From Stentor coeruleus (taxonomy: Eukaryota > Ciliophora > Heterotrichea > Heterotrichida > Stentoridae), in NCBI GenBank assembly GCA_001970955.1, contig MPUH01000680.1, forward strand, positions 1-40,335: a stretch of 40,335 bases of DNA, in the 5' to 3' direction. Numbering within the stretch: position 1 is the first letter of the stretch; each line of letters opens with the position of its first letter. Both the position numbers and the translations under genes were made by a program. Of this stretch, positions 39,523 through 40,335 are shown piece by piece. The notes beneath the pieces were generated by a model. The model made no database searches and had not been told where the DNA came from. It was given only the letters and a program-made list of their open reading frames with translations.

Positions 39523-40335
39523 ATGGTTTATACTACTCGACTAAGTGTTGGATTAGTCCTCGGACTTATTTGTATTTCTTTAGCCTCAGGGGTAAATAAT
39601 GACATCTCGAATACGCCCAAGAACATTCATGATGATACTGATCACTTTCAAGACTCAAGCAGTTCATCAACCCTGAATCTATTTGTCGAGTCAAATCTAT
39701 TTGAATTAGATGCTTTCATCTCAGCTATCTACCTAGAACAAGATAAAAACTTCATGGACTTACCAATGGAAAGCATCCAAGAGATCGATTGTTCAAACCT
39801 TTCAACCCTTCTTGGTGGAAAAGATTTCTCAATATATGTAGCAGATGGACCAACTTTACTTCCAGCTGAGCTAAAACTATGCAAGCCAATTGAAGGAAAT
39901 CTGAAAGGGGTGATTATTTTGAACTCTAAAAAGCTTAGCTTCTTATCAGAAAATAATAGAAAATTCTCCCTCAAGCCATTGATTTCAATTTTTTCAGAAA
40001 CTGAATATTTTATATTAAAAATGAAAACTGGAAAAGCTTGTGAACAAGGGTTCTTTGACTTTGAAACAAACCAATGCAATGAAAGCCAACGAAGAAAAAT
40101 GGAAGATACGACGACGGATTTGCAAGAAAGTTACGATGCAGATTTGCTAACTTACGGTGTAGTTTCAGCAGTTTTTAATAGTGCTGTAAAATTAGAGTTA
40201 AATGCAGAATTTCATTCAATTCTCACAGTAGATTTGTACAATTTTATTTTCCCAAGTATTGGCAGCACTTCTGATTCTTGCACAAAAGCGAATGATGTTT
40301 CAACAACTCAAACTGCTTTATTATCCCTTATGCTC
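39523..40335 (+). CDS. Secreted or membrane protein with signal peptide, 5' part (runs off window)
   Basis: A frame opens at ATG 39523 and stays open for all 271 codons to the window end, so the C-terminus is missing. It begins with a clear signal peptide (MVYTTRLSVGLVLGLICISL, then ASG, probable cleavage near residue 23), followed by a Ser/Asp-rich, probably disordered segment (about 24-50). The remainder is a folded-looking region with six widely spaced Cys residues (in EIDCSN, KLCKP, GKACEQG, NQCNE, DSCTK among others), suggesting disulfides. No known domain was recognised. Codon usage is that of a real gene and the frame is far longer than expected by chance in this AT-rich DNA. The opposite-strand open frame at 39729-40079 is its shadow. 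It could be an extracellular or contractile-vacuole/lysosomal protein; function unknown. Confidence 0.82.
   Translation, partial: MVYTTRLSVGLVLGLICISLASGVNNDISNTPKNIHDDTDHFQDSSSSSTLNLFVESNLFELDAFISAIYLEQDKNFMDLPMESIQEIDCSNLSTLLGGKDFSIYVADGPTLLPAELKLCKPIEGNLKGVIILNSKKLSFLSENNRKFSLKPLISIFSETEYFILKMKTGKACEQGFFDFETNQCNESQRRKMEDTTTDLQESYDADLLTYGVVSAVFNSAVKLELNAEFHSILTVDLYNFIFPSIGSTSDSCTKANDVSTTQTALLSLML

Noticed and set aside
39729-40079. 116-codon minus-strand frame
   Set aside because: It lies wholly inside the longer signal-peptide frame on the plus strand and is its antisense shadow.

Overview
The window looks like a piece of a ciliate genome, most likely a heterotrich (Stentor/Blepharisma group). 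Four things support this. The DNA is very AT-rich with long gene-poor spacers. Almost all genes are intronless single frames. The one intron I can prove is only 15 nt long (5072-5086, GT...AG, minus strand), a length characteristic of heterotrichs. Cilium-type genes are present (RABL2, MORN/IQ protein). At 13-321 a convincing 3' end of a P5A ATPase can only be read through if two TGA codons are sense (Trp), as in Blepharisma. None of the complete genes certainly ends in TGA: all but one end in TAA or TAG, and the exception has TGA-AAA-TAA. Against this, the Trp codons of the intact genes are all TGG, so the code question is open. I cannot name the species.

Layout. The left part (1 to about 23 kb) is gene-rich and housekeeping in character: P5A ATPase 3' end (+), long-chain acyl-CoA synthetase (+), a coiled-coil protein (+) facing an MFSD1-like transporter (-) with only 2 nt between the stop codons, a lipid-anchored IQ/MORN protein (+), a FAAH-type amidase (-), RABL2 (+), an unknown 333-aa protein (-), an RPUSD2/Pus9-type pseudouridine synthase (-), a three-finger C2H2 protein (+), an unknown basic protein (+), a Myb R2R3 factor (-), a decayed Merlin-like transposase (+) and a stand-alone lysine-ketoglutarate reductase (+).

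The right part (about 24 to 40 kb) is gene-poor. It holds a cluster of four paralogous genes (24431-25213 -, 28700-29547 +, 31310-32089 +, 33755-34513 +). Their products share an unusual layout: start MC-, a Cys-bearing N-terminus, a helical middle, a conserved beta-rich domain of about 113 residues and a basic tail. By eye the beta domain resembles beta-sandwich DNA-binding folds (CBP60/CudA/Rel-like), but I do not recognise the family. This is the most novel item in the window. Further right are a small secreted-protein gene and its dead inverted copy, a second Merlin-like remnant, a dispersed repeat shared with the 11.1-11.4 kb locus, and the 5' part of a signal-peptide protein running off the right end.

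Four single Ns (11154, 29409, 29566, 35341) are each flanked by an exact direct repeat of 26-82 nt. These are unmerged overlaps between contig ends, not biology. Two of them artificially break one of the family genes. Spacers were read by eye on both strands. I saw no convincing tRNA, rRNA or CRISPR, and did not attempt promoter or poly(A) calls, for which this organism group gives no reliable sequence rule.
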